Assembly: GCA_030706735.1 (NCBI GenBank)
Contig: JAUZNZ010000005.1
Span: 118,968 to 182,967 of the forward strand
DNA length: 64,000 bases
Direction: 5' to 3'
DNA from: Bacteroidota bacterium
GTDB taxonomy: Bacteria; Bacteroidota; Bacteroidia; Chitinophagales; Chitinophagaceae
Part shown: piece by piece, positions 42,560-52,193 of the stretch
Position numbering within the stretch: position 1 is the stretch's first letter
Layout: each line of letters begins with the position of its first letter
Translations under genes and position numbers: made by a program
Notes under the pieces: generated by a model
Databases searched by the model: none
What the model saw: only the letters and a program-made list of their open reading frames with translations
What the model was told of the DNA's origin: nothing

Positions 42560-44260
42560 TCAGGCGCTTTGGGCGGAGCGTTTTTGAAATGCCTGGATCA
42601 CTTCGCTCACGAGCAGCACGCCGATGGCGCCCACGGCATTGAGCCATAGAAAGCTCAGGTGGACCAGGCCCCGTTGATTGAGTATGAAGAGCGCGATCAC
42701 GCCCGCCTCCACGAGCAAGGCGCTGATAAAAACGGAGAACCCTCCGATATGCTTTCGGTAGAAAGCCACGAGGAAGATACCCAATATCACTCCATAAAAT
42801 AAAGAGCCGAGGACGTTTACGGCCTCGATGAGGCTGTTGCCGATATTATAGGCCAGTTGAGCGACGCATACGCAAAAGATCCCCCAAACCAGGGTGTACC
42901 GGCGGGAAAGCTGGTATTCGCGGTCTCCGGACAGCTCTTTCCGTGAGAATCGTTTATGGAAATCGACGATGGTGCAGGATGCCAGTGAATTGAGCGCAGC
43001 GGCGATGGAACCCCATGCAGCCAGGAAGATAACGGCGATCAGCAGCCCAATCAGTCCGCGCGGAAGATAGTCCATGACAAAGCGAAGGAAAATATAGTTG
43101 GTGTCGTTGGCATCACCCCCTACCCGTTTATCCTGCAACCAGCGCTTGATGGTGGTTCTGGATTGCTCCTTCTGCGTTTCCGCCTCTTCGAGGCGAACCT
43201 CATTCCTTGACCCCGACGGGCGGGCCATTTCTCCGATCTTGACCGTTTCCGCCGCATCGTATTGTCGTTGGAGCAGGGCAAGAGAATCCTTAAACGGAGA
43301 TCTTGAAAGCAGTTCCAGTTGGGTTTGGTTGAAGAATACCGGTTCCTTGTTGAACTGGTAGAACGAAAATACCAACACGCCAAGCAGCAGGATCATAAAC
43401 TGCATGGGGATCTTTACCAGGCCGTTCATGAGCAGGCCCAGCCTGCTCTCCGAAACGGATCGCGCCGTGAGGTAGCGGCCTACCTGCGACTGATCCGTTC
43501 CGAAATAGGACAGGGCCAGGAAAAAGCCGCCGATGACCCCGCTCAACAGGTTATACCGGTCGTTCCAATCGAATCCTTTACCGCTAATACCGGTCGTGAT
43601 CACGTTCAGCTTACCGGCCTTCCCGCCAATATGCAAGGCGTCCAGGAAGCCGACATGCGCCGGCAGCCGGTAGACGACCATATATCCCGCCATGGCCATC
43701 CCGGCAAAAATGATGATGAGCTGCCATTGCTGGGTGTAGGCAACAGCCCTGGCCCCTCCGGTGACGGTATAAATGATGAGTAATCCGCCCATGAAGACAT
43801 TTGTCCAGAGAATATTCCATCCCAGTAAGGAGGAAAGAATGATGGACGGCGCCGAGATACTGATGCCGGTGGATAAACCACGTTGGAGAAGAAATAGAAA
43901 GGAGGTCAGCGTGCGGGTCTTCAAATCGAACCGGCGTTCCAGGAATTCGTAGGCGGTATAGACCTTCAGCCTGTGAAAGACCGGCACGAAGGTGATGCAA
44001 AGGACGACCATGGCAAGCGGCAGGCCGAAATAATACTGGACGAAGCGCATCCCATCCGTATAGGCCTGTCCCGGCGCGGACAGGAAAGTGACCGCACTGG
44101 CCTGGGTACCCATGATGCTAAGCAGCACCATATACCAGGGAACGGAACGGTTGCAAAGGAAATAACCGTCCAGGTCGCGGCTTGTCCGGCTCTTGTACAG
44201 TCCATACGCAATGATGCCCAGCAGGGTGACCACCAGCACTATCCAATCGGGCCTGCTCAT
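42560..44260 (-). CDS. Sodium:solute symporter (SSS family)
   Basis: Inner-membrane symporter of 566 residues with about 13 predicted helices. Family features include SIMGTQASAVTFLSAPGQAY, AYEFLERRFDLKTRTLTSF, TGGARAVAYTQQWQ and a sodium-site-like GIFCVCVAQLAYN stretch. A hydrophilic loop of about 90 residues (around 310-400) interrupts the helices before VMDYLPRGLIGLL, longer than usual. It is last in an operon with two micro-proteins, a PIG-L deacetylase and an M14 peptidase, and overlaps the preceding micro-protein by 4 bp. It probably imports a product of those hydrolases; the solute is not predictable. Confidence 0.92.
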   Translation of the reverse strand: MSRPDWIVLVVTLLGIIAYGLYKSRTSRDLDGYFLCNRSVPWYMVLLSIMGTQASAVTFLSAPGQAYTDGMRFVQYYFGLPLAMVVLCITFVPVFHRLKVYTAYEFLERRFDLKTRTLTSFLFLLQRGLSTGISISAPSIILSSLLGWNILWTNVFMGGLLIIYTVTGGARAVAYTQQWQLIIIFAGMAMAGYMVVYRLPAHVGFLDALHIGGKAGKLNVITTGISGKGFDWNDRYNLLSGVIGGFFLALSYFGTDQSQVGRYLTARSVSESRLGLLMNGLVKIPMQFMILLLGVLVFSFYQFNKEPVFFNQTQLELLSRSPFKDSLALLQRQYDAAETVKIGEMARPSGSRNEVRLEEAETQKEQSRTTIKRWLQDKRVGGDANDTNYIFLRFVMDYLPRGLIGLLIAVIFLAAWGSIAAALNSLASCTIVDFHKRFSRKELSGDREYQLSRRYTLVWGIFCVCVAQLAYNIGNSLIEAVNVLGSLFYGVILGIFLVAFYRKHIGGFSVFISALLVEAGVIALFILNQRGLVHLSFLWLNAVGAIGVLLVSEVIQAFQKRSAQSA

Positions 44261-44421
44261 GCAAAATGTTTGGTGAAGAAATAAAAGAAGACGATGAGCA
44301 GGATCAGAAAACCGATGACCAGGGCATACCAGATGCGCCAGTTCCTGAATAAGGGAGGCCGTTCGTCTTGTTGGTCCTCTTGCATGGGTTCGATGAATTT
44401 ATTTTGTGGCGCCGTGATCAT
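44257..44421 (-). CDS. 54-residue single-span membrane protein
   Basis: I start at the ATG at 44421, which overlaps the previous micro-gene's TGA as ATGA; its own stop overlaps the symporter start in the same way. The protein has a charged N-terminus (QEDQQDERPPL) and one helix, WYALVIGFLILLIVFFYFF, ending in KHFA. The double coupling makes it very likely real, perhaps a small accessory subunit of the symporter. A longer in-frame extension upstream is antisense-like and unlikely. Confidence 0.78.
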   Translation of the reverse strand: MITAPQNKFIEPMQEDQQDERPPLFRNWRIWYALVIGFLILLIVFFYFFTKHFA

Positions 44422-44570
44422 TTCCTGCCCCGGTTGGCGATGAGCGAGGCGAGCAGCAGGCCGATGACCAATCCGATCACGAGGCCAACCGTCGTCCATT
44501 TGATAAACCTGCCGATCAACAGTCCTACGACGATGGCCAGTACGATGGCCATATCCCTTCTTTCTTTCAT
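44418..44570 (-). CDS. 50-residue glycine-rich membrane protein
   Basis: Start ATG at 44570, only 4 bp past the PIG-L stop; the TGA overlaps the next start. The sequence MKERRDMAIVLAIVVGLLIG continues into a second hydrophobic stretch (VGLVIGLVIGLLLASLIA) and ends NRGRK. Two short helices with G-x3-G-like spacing suggest oligomeric packing. Its compact placement in the operon supports expression. It has no recognisable family. Confidence 0.75.
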   Translation of the reverse strand: MKERRDMAIVLAIVVGLLIGRFIKWTTVGLVIGLVIGLLLASLIANRGRK

Positions 44571-44574
44571 GTCG

Positions 44575-47055
44575 CTAAAAGCCCTTTTTATGATTCAATG
44601 CAATGATGTTCGCCAGCAACCGGTAGGCGCCCGGCACCCCTGCTGGCAGTTCGCGGAAAAATACCAGTCCCGTATAAACGAACTTTCCCTGGCCAAAGGA
44701 GGCGATCACCAGGCTGCCCTTCTGATCTTCCTCGCGGGGACCGGGATCTTTCATGGACAGGGGCGTCTCGTAAGCCGGGTCCAGGCTGCCCGCAAAATAG
44801 ATCCCCCGTTCCTGTATCCATCCGTCAAAATCCTTGTCGCTGATCTTATTGGGATAATTCAGGACGGGATGATCGGGCAGCAGGAAATTCACTTTTGCCG
44901 TTTCGTCGGTCACGCGCGTGTTCGTGATGGCAAAGGGATATGGACCGATCCGGGGCTTTGTGCTGCCCAGGTTATTGCGGTTGTATTGTACGATCAGGTT
45001 GCCCCCTTCCTTCACATAATCCATCAGGGCATCAGCCTTCTGGAGCAGCCATGGGCGTACATCGTAGGCGCGTACGCCGGTGATGACGGCATCGAACTGG
45101 TGGAGATATGCGGCGCTGATGTCCTTTTCCCGCAACAGGGTCACTTCGTATCCCATTTGTTGCAGCGCCTCGGGCACCTTATCCCCCGCCCCTTCGATAT
45201 AGCCGATACGGCGACCGGCGGTCTTCACATCGGCGATGACGAACTTCTCCTTCGACGGGCGGAAATAATCGATCCGCGGGATATGATCGTAGGAGATGGT
45301 GATCAGTTGTCTCGCCGTATCTTGTTTTCCATTCAGATCGAACACGAGATCGGACCAGACCACGGTCTGATCCTTCCGTGCCGGGGTAGCCGAATATTCA
45401 AGCCGGCCCCGGAGATCCGCGGTCTGCTGTAGGGTAACGGCGGGCGTCGGCGTCAACTGCATTTTAGGCTGGATGCTGCGCGCAGTCTGGATCTTCGTCT
45501 GAACCTCGAGTTCCTTCTTTTCATTGTCCGTAAACAGGGTGAGTTCGGGGTCGAACTGGCCGGTAACCGGAGGCAACACCGTGACCGGCTGGTAGATCTC
45601 CCCCTTCACGGCGTCCGTGAACTTGTACCGAACCGGGCGCGTGAAGGTCAGCTCTTCTCCTGCCACGTTGACCCTGAATTTGACGTTGAATGAAGCCGGG
45701 CTTTGGGCGTCGCCGATCAGCAATTGATCTTTCACGTTATATGCGCCGGGTGACATCTCCTCAGCCAGCCAGTAAGGCTGCGTCAGAGGTTTTCGGGGAG
45801 AGATATACAGGCTCCGTGAAAAGAGGTAATTCTTATTCCCCGAAAGCTCCTGTTTATACAGTGTGTCCAGCCCATCCACGGAAATTTCTTCCACGGTCAT
45901 GGGTGCATTCAGCCGGTTATTCATGACGAAGGTGATCGCAAGGGAATCCCCTTGCACGGCATACGCGTTGCGGACGGATGCCTCCAGCCAGAGGCCACTG
46001 CACGCTTCGATGAGCTGCATCACCTCCTTTTGTTTTTGCGTCCGCCAATAATCGTCCTTCAGATTGCCCAATTCCTTGTAGAGGTTGACGAGGCCCGGGA
46101 CCGAGCGTTCAGGGTTGGCCAGGGAATAATCCTTTATCAAGGGGTCGACGATCTTTTGGATCCGCTCCCCGCCATCCACGCGTCCCCAGGTAGTGACCAC
46201 GTCTTCCATCGGATCCGCATGGGCCGGAGTCCCGGCAACGAGTTTGAAATATTCCATCGCCTGTCCCCTCGCCGGCGTCAGGGCAGCTCCCTGGCTCTTG
46301 TGGTTAGTGCGGCTTTCTGCAGCCAGTTCGCCGTAACTTTTGCCCAGGACGACATTATATCCGCCCACGTCGATCTTCATCTGGTCTTCGCTGGTCGTAT
46401 TGAACGAACCGAAGTTGAAGGTATTCCATAAAATGCGTTTGGCCTGCCAGGGCTTTACCCCATATTTAAATTGTTCCGGAAAGCGGGTCGGATCGGCTGC
46501 AGCCACGAATGCCTCATGGGCCAGTACGGCGGAAGCCGAGTGATGGCCATGGCCGGCCTGGCTGTCTTCGGGAAACCGGGTGATGATGACGTCGGGCTGA
46601 AATCTCCTGATCACCCAAACGACGTCGCTCAATATTTTTTGTTTATCCCAGGTCTGCAAGGCCTCTTCCGTGGACTTCGAGAAGCCGAAATCGAAGGCCC
46701 GGGTGAAGAATTGGTCCGCTCCGTCCACGCGCCTCGCGGCCAGCATTTCCTGGGTCCTGATCAGGCCCAACTCCGGGCCCTGTTCGTCGCCGATCAGGTT
46801 CTGCCCCCCGTCCCCTCTGGTCATCGACAGGTAGCCGGTGTGGTAGAGGCGGTCCTTGGCCATGTAGGCGATCAGCCTTGAATTCTCGTCGTCCGGATGG
46901 GCGGCCACATACAGTACCGATCCGAGGACATTCAACTTCTTCAGGCGCAGGAAAATTTCCGCCGAACCGAGCGTCTCGGGCGCCTGCGCGCACAGTCTCC
47001 CTGTCGCGAGAATAAGACATGCGCCGACTGAAATCAAAAAAATTCTCATCTCCAT
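44575..47055 (-). CDS. Secreted PIG-L (LmbE)-family deacetylase with C-terminal GATase-like domain
   Basis: An 826-residue exported protein with a signal peptide (about 1-24, ending LCAQ). The N-terminal PIG-L domain (about 45-290) has the zinc motif H53-P-D-D56-E57 and the later HGHHSAS, so it should remove acetyl groups from an N-acetylated sugar or related amide. A middle region of beta-sandwich-like segments (about 350-600) follows. The C-terminal part (about 616-820) has class-I glutamine-amidotransferase-like features (GRRIGYIEGAGDKVPEALQQ, DAVITGVRAY, YVKEGGNLIVQYN). Such long forms are common in Bacteroidota. It starts 35 bp below the M14 peptidase gene and is 4 bp above two micro-genes. 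Confidence 0.9.
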   Translation of the reverse strand: MEMRIFLISVGACLILATGRLCAQAPETLGSAEIFLRLKKLNVLGSVLYVAAHPDDENSRLIAYMAKDRLYHTGYLSMTRGDGGQNLIGDEQGPELGLIRTQEMLAARRVDGADQFFTRAFDFGFSKSTEEALQTWDKQKILSDVVWVIRRFQPDVIITRFPEDSQAGHGHHSASAVLAHEAFVAAADPTRFPEQFKYGVKPWQAKRILWNTFNFGSFNTTSEDQMKIDVGGYNVVLGKSYGELAAESRTNHKSQGAALTPARGQAMEYFKLVAGTPAHADPMEDVVTTWGRVDGGERIQKIVDPLIKDYSLANPERSVPGLVNLYKELGNLKDDYWRTQKQKEVMQLIEACSGLWLEASVRNAYAVQGDSLAITFVMNNRLNAPMTVEEISVDGLDTLYKQELSGNKNYLFSRSLYISPRKPLTQPYWLAEEMSPGAYNVKDQLLIGDAQSPASFNVKFRVNVAGEELTFTRPVRYKFTDAVKGEIYQPVTVLPPVTGQFDPELTLFTDNEKKELEVQTKIQTARSIQPKMQLTPTPAVTLQQTADLRGRLEYSATPARKDQTVVWSDLVFDLNGKQDTARQLITISYDHIPRIDYFRPSKEKFVIADVKTAGRRIGYIEGAGDKVPEALQQMGYEVTLLREKDISAAYLHQFDAVITGVRAYDVRPWLLQKADALMDYVKEGGNLIVQYNRNNLGSTKPRIGPYPFAITNTRVTDETAKVNFLLPDHPVLNYPNKISDKDFDGWIQERGIYFAGSLDPAYETPLSMKDPGPREEDQKGSLVIASFGQGKFVYTGLVFFRELPAGVPGAYRLLANIIALNHKKGF

Positions 47056-47090
47056 GCTATTTTATAATGATCGATAGTCTTTACGATGAT

Positions 47091-49661
47091 CTATTGTCCT
47101 ACGAAAAAGACCGCATTGCAGAACAGGAGCTTGCCATTTTCCCAGAAGCTCCTGAACAGCGGGTCGTCTGCCATGTATACGATCTCCCCTTTTCCCATGT
47201 CCTGCACGCCGAAGACCAGGCCGTCCTTCAATTTCTCTTTGGCCCTGGCGCCCGTGAAGCCGCTGATATAATTGTCTTTCCTGATGACGCCCACATTCCA
47301 ACCTCCCTCCTTGAGGAATTCATACACATTGTCGTCCTGCTTCAGCGTATAATACCGATCGGTGTACCCGAAGGCGAGCGGATGGCTATTATCCAGCTCC
47401 ACGCGATAGATAGAACCCGGAACAGAACCGGCTACTTCATTTCGTTCGCGGTCCTCGTATTTTTTAAGCGCCGCATAGTCTTCGTCTTTGCGGCCCTCTT
47501 CCTTCTTGTCTTCGTCGGGAGGATGCCGCTTAAGGATACCCCAGTCCCCCGCTGCCATTTGGGCGACCGCGTTCTCCAGGGCGATCAGCCGTCCGCCGTC
47601 CCGTACCCATTTCCTCAATCCGTCGGACACGCTCTTATCGTTAAGGTATTTGTAGTTGCCTGCCGGGAGGATGACGACGTCATAATTTCTCCAATCCATT
47701 CCGGGCGCGTCCGCGGCTTCGATGAGCGTGACGGGATAGTCGAGTTCCTGCTCGAAGAAATACCAGATCTCGCCTGCATTCTGCGCGTGTACGCCGGCTC
47801 CTGTCAGCAGGGCGACCCTTGGCTTGTGAATGAGGTGTACGTGTCCGCTTCCGAAATCCGCACCTTTGTCAACGAAGCCCGATGACACCGTAAAGGGCGT
47901 AACGCCCGCTTTTTGCGCCTCGTCCCGGACAAGGTTGCCCAGCCCTTTCCCGAATGAGCCGTTCCCTGTCGGCGCAATGATGAGACTACCCCGTTCAAAT
48001 CGCCGTCCCGACGATTCAAAGGGCTGGTCCGCGTAGCGCACCTTGACGCCTTTTTCCAGGAGAGCGGCGAGAAATTTTGCGCTGTGCAAGCCGGTCCAAC
48101 GTACGACCAGTCCATAGGACCCGGACAGGTTGGCCGTGTCATACCCTGAAGGTCCGGCGGGGTCCGTCGCAGCGGCCTTCGCGGCGCCCTTTCCGGCGGC
48201 CGTCTGACCGGCGGCAGCACTCAATCCATACGTTTGCAGCCCATATACAAAGGGCAGGGACCAGGCTGTGATATCATAGGTCACCGAATCGCTGATCCGG
48301 GAAACACGCTCGAACAATACACGAAGAAGGTTCGACCTGGGCTGTGCCGCGTCGATGAGGAGGTCCCCGTCGCCGGCATGGAAGGGCGTGATCCGGCCGG
48401 TTTGATAATCCAGTCCCGAATAGTTGCCCGGCGTCACCGGCATCCAGGTGATCCCGTTCCTTTCCAGGGTCAGCTTTAATTCTTCAATCGCATCGCCGCC
48501 CCCGCCCGACTTGATGATCCAGGCGCTGAACCCCGCGCCCGGATGCGAACGGGCCTCGGCAAAGTATTTCCGGAATTCCCTGACCAGGCGCCCCGACTGT
48601 TGCGATGACACCTCGATCGTGGAAATCCCCGTCGTGAAATGATGTTCGAGCCGGTCTGCCAGCGACAAGGTGTCCTCTCCGGCGGTGATCACGGAAAGTC
48701 CGCCGGCGCTATGGCCTCCCTGTTCGAAGGTCATCCCGATCGCTCCGTTATACATCGGATAGGTATCCCCGTAGCTCGGGTAAAAGAGATCGAATTTCTC
48801 TTTGGTGAAAAAGAGCCATCCTTCTTTATCGAAATACCTTGCATTGTTCCTGCCAATCAGGGTCTGGAACTCGCGTTGCCACGGAGTGATCACGTCATGA
48901 TAGGGTTCCGCCGCGGGAGCGAAATAATACGGGTCGTTGTAGCCCTGCTCATGAAAATCCACGTGCACCTGCGGGAGCCAGGCATTATATTGCTTCATCC
49001 GCTGCCGGGTCTCGACCTGCGTTTGCCAGGCCCAGTCGCGGTTCAAATCGAAATTGTAATGATTGGTCCTGCCGCCGGGCCAGGGCTCATGGTGCTCTCT
49101 GGATTGCGGATCGGGATTGGCCTGCCTGCCCGAGGTCATGACGTACCAGTTGACATACCGGTCGCGGCCGTCGGGGTTAATGCAGGGATCGATGATCACG
49201 ACCACATGTCGCAGCCATTCTTTGGCAGCCGTGTTGGCCGGGTTGACCAATTCATACGCGGTCTTCATGGCCGCCTCCGAAGAAGACGGTTCGTTGCCGT
49301 GCACGTTATAGCTAAGCCAGACGATGGCAGGCGAATTTTCATCGGGCGCCGTCTGATCTCCTGCTACCCCTGCCAGACGAAGATTATTCATCCGGATGGA
49401 TTCGAGCCGCCGCAGGTTTTCCGGAGATGCGATAAAGGCCAGCAGCAAGGGTCGGCCTTCATAGGTTTGGCCATAGCGTTCGACCCGGACCATCGAAGGC
49501 AGGGCCCCGGCCAGTTTGTCAAAATATTCGACGATGCGGAAATGCGGTGTGAAGCGGCTGCCCAGGGGATATCCCAGAAAGGATCCCGGCGAGGGGATCT
49601 CCTGGGAAAGTGCGCGGGCCACTATAAGAAAGCTATAAAAAAGGGTTGTCGTCCTCTTCAT
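47091..49661 (-). CDS. Secreted M14-family metallocarboxypeptidase with GATase-like domain
   Basis: An 856-residue exported zinc peptidase (signal peptide about 1-19, ending ALSQ). The M14 domain (about 35-370) has H121-G-N-E124 in NVHGNEPSSSE, the NPDGRDRYVNW segment, H237 in VHVDFHEQG and catalytic E313 in MTFEQGGHS. The C-terminal half includes a GATase-like fold (about 614-700: RVALLTGAGVHA, YDVVILPAGNYK, WVRDGGRLIALEN). It would trim amino acids from peptides or modified amides in the periplasm. It heads the operon to the symporter and is divergent from ggt across 108 bp. Confidence 0.92.
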   Translation of the reverse strand: MKRTTTLFYSFLIVARALSQEIPSPGSFLGYPLGSRFTPHFRIVEYFDKLAGALPSMVRVERYGQTYEGRPLLLAFIASPENLRRLESIRMNNLRLAGVAGDQTAPDENSPAIVWLSYNVHGNEPSSSEAAMKTAYELVNPANTAAKEWLRHVVVIIDPCINPDGRDRYVNWYVMTSGRQANPDPQSREHHEPWPGGRTNHYNFDLNRDWAWQTQVETRQRMKQYNAWLPQVHVDFHEQGYNDPYYFAPAAEPYHDVITPWQREFQTLIGRNNARYFDKEGWLFFTKEKFDLFYPSYGDTYPMYNGAIGMTFEQGGHSAGGLSVITAGEDTLSLADRLEHHFTTGISTIEVSSQQSGRLVREFRKYFAEARSHPGAGFSAWIIKSGGGGDAIEELKLTLERNGITWMPVTPGNYSGLDYQTGRITPFHAGDGDLLIDAAQPRSNLLRVLFERVSRISDSVTYDITAWSLPFVYGLQTYGLSAAAGQTAAGKGAAKAAATDPAGPSGYDTANLSGSYGLVVRWTGLHSAKFLAALLEKGVKVRYADQPFESSGRRFERGSLIIAPTGNGSFGKGLGNLVRDEAQKAGVTPFTVSSGFVDKGADFGSGHVHLIHKPRVALLTGAGVHAQNAGEIWYFFEQELDYPVTLIEAADAPGMDWRNYDVVILPAGNYKYLNDKSVSDGLRKWVRDGGRLIALENAVAQMAAGDWGILKRHPPDEDKKEEGRKDEDYAALKKYEDRERNEVAGSVPGSIYRVELDNSHPLAFGYTDRYYTLKQDDNVYEFLKEGGWNVGVIRKDNYISGFTGARAKEKLKDGLVFGVQDMGKGEIVYMADDPLFRSFWENGKLLFCNAVFFVGQ

Positions 49662-49769
49662 ACCCTATGCAGACTGATTAAATGAGCCGGCAATGTAAGT
49701 AAAGAGCCATGATAAAAAAAGCAGCCCATCACATTAGCTCATTTTTAATACCTTGTACCAAATCATTTT

Positions 49770-51467
49770 ATGGGACGATCGTTCGGCAGCTGGTTCTGTT
49801 CATTGGCGATCACCGGCATGCTGCATGCGCAGACCGAGGGCCGTAAACCACCTTACCCGATCACGAAGATGATCGAGGCCCGCCATGGCGCCGTCGTATC
49901 GGCGCACCCGCTGGCCAGCCGGACGGGCCTGGCCATCCTGAAGGCGGGCGGCAATGCGGTGGATGCCGCCATTGCCATGCAACTGGCCCTGGCCGTGGTC
50001 TATCCGGCCGCCGGCAATATCGGCGGCGGCGGATTCATGGTGGCGCATCTCGCACAAGGAAAGAACATCGCGATCGATTTCCGGGAGGAGGCGCCGGGAA
50101 AGGCCAGCAGGGACATGTACCTGGACGCCGAGGGCAATCCCCAATCGGAGCTAAGCCTGAACGGACATCTCGCTGCCGGCGTTCCGGGCACGGTAGCCGG
50201 CTTATTCGCCGAGTTGAACTATGCAAAGTTGCCATTCACCAAACTGATCCAACCTGCCATCGATCTCGCGGAAAACGGCTTCATCCTTTCGGGCGCCGAG
50301 GCCCGCAGTCTCAATGACGCGAAGGATGCCTTTATGAAGTACAATCGGGTGAGGCCCGTCTTTGTCCGGGAAGGGGGCTGGAAGGCGGGGGATACGCTAG
50401 TGCAAAAGGATCTGGCCCGAACGTTGAGGCGCATACGGGATGGGGGAAAGAAGGCTTTTTACGGCGGGCTTACCGCCAGGCTGATCGTCGCGGAAATGCA
50501 AAGAGGCAACGGCATCATAACGGCGGACGACCTGCTGCGATACAAGGCCAGGGAACGGAAACCGGCCGTATTCGGCTACAAAGCTTATCGCATACTGACG
50601 ATGCCGCTGCCCGGGAGCGGGAGCGTGGTGCTGCAGCAAATGATGAAGATGGCGGAGCGTCTGCCCATGCATGCGTACGGATTCGAATCGATCCGTTCCG
50701 TTCACTACATGGCCGAAATGGAAAGGCTGGCCTATGCCGACCGGGCCAGATATCTCGGTGATCCCGATTTCTTCCATGTCCCTTTGAGGGCGCTGACCGA
50801 GGACGCCTATTTGACGCAGCGGTTGTCGCTGATCGATCCTGCCAGGGCGGGCAATAGTCAGGACGTGCAGGCCGGGCAGGTCACGGAAAAGAGTGAGGAG
50901 ACGACGCACCTCGACGCCTATGACGCAGAAGGCAATGCCGTCTCCGTCACCACCACCCTGAACGGGGGCTATGGCAGCAAGGTTGTGGTTGCGGGCGCGG
51001 GATTCCTCCTGAATAATGAGATGGATGATTTCAGCAGTAAGCCCGGCACGCCCAATATGTTCGGCGCGATCGGGGCAGAAGCCAATGCCATATACCCCGG
51101 CAAACGGATGCTGAGTTCGATGACCCCTACGATCGTACTCGAAAAGGACAAACCCTTTCTCATTGTCGGAACGCCCGGCGGAACGACGATCACGACCTCC
51201 GTTTTCCAGACCCTGCTGGATATCCTGGAATTCGGGCTCGATCCGAAAGAGGCGGTCGACAAACCGAAGTTCCACCATCAATGGCAGCCCGACTCGCTCT
51301 ATGTGGAACGCGAATTTCCCGAGGCGTTGCGCGGGCCCTTGCGGGACATGGGTTATAAACTGGCTGAGCGGAGCGCCATCGGCCGCACGGAATTGATCGA
51401 AATTGCGAATGGCCTGATAAAGGCCGTCGGCGACCATCGGGGGGAAGATGCGGCAGAAGGATATTGA
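49770..51467 (+). CDS. ggt: Gamma-glutamyltransferase
   Basis: A 565-residue precursor that self-cleaves before T378 (SEETTHLDAYD) to form the active heterodimer, as in E. coli GGT (T391). A signal peptide (about 1-21) indicates a periplasmic location. Other signatures are GNAVDAAIAMQLALAVVYP, GNIGGGGFM, and GTPGGTTITTSV in the small subunit. It hydrolyses or transfers gamma-glutamyl groups of glutathione and similar peptides. The DinB-like gene follows after 33 bp. Its neighbours across the divergent promoter region are the M14 and PIG-L hydrolases, so a shared role in peptide/amide scavenging is plausible. Confidence 0.96.
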   Translation: MGRSFGSWFCSLAITGMLHAQTEGRKPPYPITKMIEARHGAVVSAHPLASRTGLAILKAGGNAVDAAIAMQLALAVVYPAAGNIGGGGFMVAHLAQGKNIAIDFREEAPGKASRDMYLDAEGNPQSELSLNGHLAAGVPGTVAGLFAELNYAKLPFTKLIQPAIDLAENGFILSGAEARSLNDAKDAFMKYNRVRPVFVREGGWKAGDTLVQKDLARTLRRIRDGGKKAFYGGLTARLIVAEMQRGNGIITADDLLRYKARERKPAVFGYKAYRILTMPLPGSGSVVLQQMMKMAERLPMHAYGFESIRSVHYMAEMERLAYADRARYLGDPDFFHVPLRALTEDAYLTQRLSLIDPARAGNSQDVQAGQVTEKSEETTHLDAYDAEGNAVSVTTTLNGGYGSKVVVAGAGFLLNNEMDDFSSKPGTPNMFGAIGAEANAIYPGKRMLSSMTPTIVLEKDKPFLIVGTPGGTTITTSVFQTLLDILEFGLDPKEAVDKPKFHHQWQPDSLYVEREFPEALRGPLRDMGYKLAERSAIGRTELIEIANGLIKAVGDHRGEDAAEGY

Positions 51468-51500
51468 TCATTTCTTACCTTTGCCGCAAATTCGATTTCC

Positions 51501-52043
51501 ATGGCACGTTCGCTCGGAGAGACCTACCTCAGTTCGGTCATTGCCCGTATCCGCTATTATAAGGATCTGGCCGAAAAAACCTTTGCACAATTGGATGAAA
51601 AGGACTTCTTCCATCAGCCCAACCCCCAATCGAATAGCATCGCGATCATTATTCAGCATATGAGCGGGAACATGCTCAGCCGCTTCACCCGTTTTTTGAC
51701 CGAGGACGGCGAAAAGTCCTGGCGTAACCGGGACAGGGAATTCGATCCGGATCCGCAATTCGGCACCCGGGATGAGTTGATGGCTTACTGGGAAAAGGGA
51801 TGGGCCTGCATGCTGGATGCGATCGGATCTTTGCGGGAGGATGACCTGATGAAGACCGTAACCATCCGCGCTGAACCCCTTACCGTCATCGATGCGATCA
51901 ATCGCCAGCTCGCCCATCATCCGCATCATGTCGGGCAGATCGTATATATCGGTAAGCTGATCCGGAACGGGTCCTGGAAATCCCTATCGATCCCGCGGGG
52001 CATGTCCGACCAGTATAACCAGCAAATGCAGGGGAAATCCTGA
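51501..52043 (+). CDS. DinB/DUF1572-family putative metal-dependent protein
   Basis: A 180-residue four-helix-bundle protein of the DinB superfamily (DUF1572). The histidines that would bind metal are visible in IIIQHMSGNMLSRF (about 49-62) and AHHPHHVGQIVYIGK (about 138-152), in the usual helix positions. Members include thiol-dependent S-transferases (for example with bacillithiol), but this subfamily is uncharacterised. It lies 33 bp below ggt and may be in its transcript. Confidence 0.88.
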   Translation: MARSLGETYLSSVIARIRYYKDLAEKTFAQLDEKDFFHQPNPQSNSIAIIIQHMSGNMLSRFTRFLTEDGEKSWRNRDREFDPDPQFGTRDELMAYWEKGWACMLDAIGSLREDDLMKTVTIRAEPLTVIDAINRQLAHHPHHVGQIVYIGKLIRNGSWKSLSIPRGMSDQYNQQMQGKS

Positions 52044-52140
52044 GGAGTAATCAGTTCAAAACCACATGAATTGCTAAATATCGGCAGGCGGGCCCAAATT
52101 GCCAACCGTCCGGCCAAAATGGCCGTATCTTGGTATTGAA

Positions 52141-52171
52141 TTTGCACTTCCCTGTCGATTGGTTAATTTTA
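52141..52171 (+). promoter_or_regulatory. Bacteroidota-type promoter for tamB
   Basis: TTTG (52141-52144), a 19-nt spacer and TAATTTTA (52164-52171) fit the TTTG-N19-TAnnTTTG pattern with one mismatch. Transcription would start near 52178, just upstream of the TamB membrane anchor codons. A short palindrome, CGGCCA-AAA-TGGCCG (52111-52125), lies just above it and may be an operator. Confidence 0.6.
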
Positions 52172-52193
52172 TGACCTGTTAATTGCCACCCGC

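Noticed and set aside
44422..44499. N-terminal extension of the 54-residue micro-protein to 80 residues
   Set aside because: The extra segment overlaps the 50-residue micro-gene in another frame and is Arg/His/Pro-rich and non-conserved in style; the ATG at 44421 with ATGA coupling is better.
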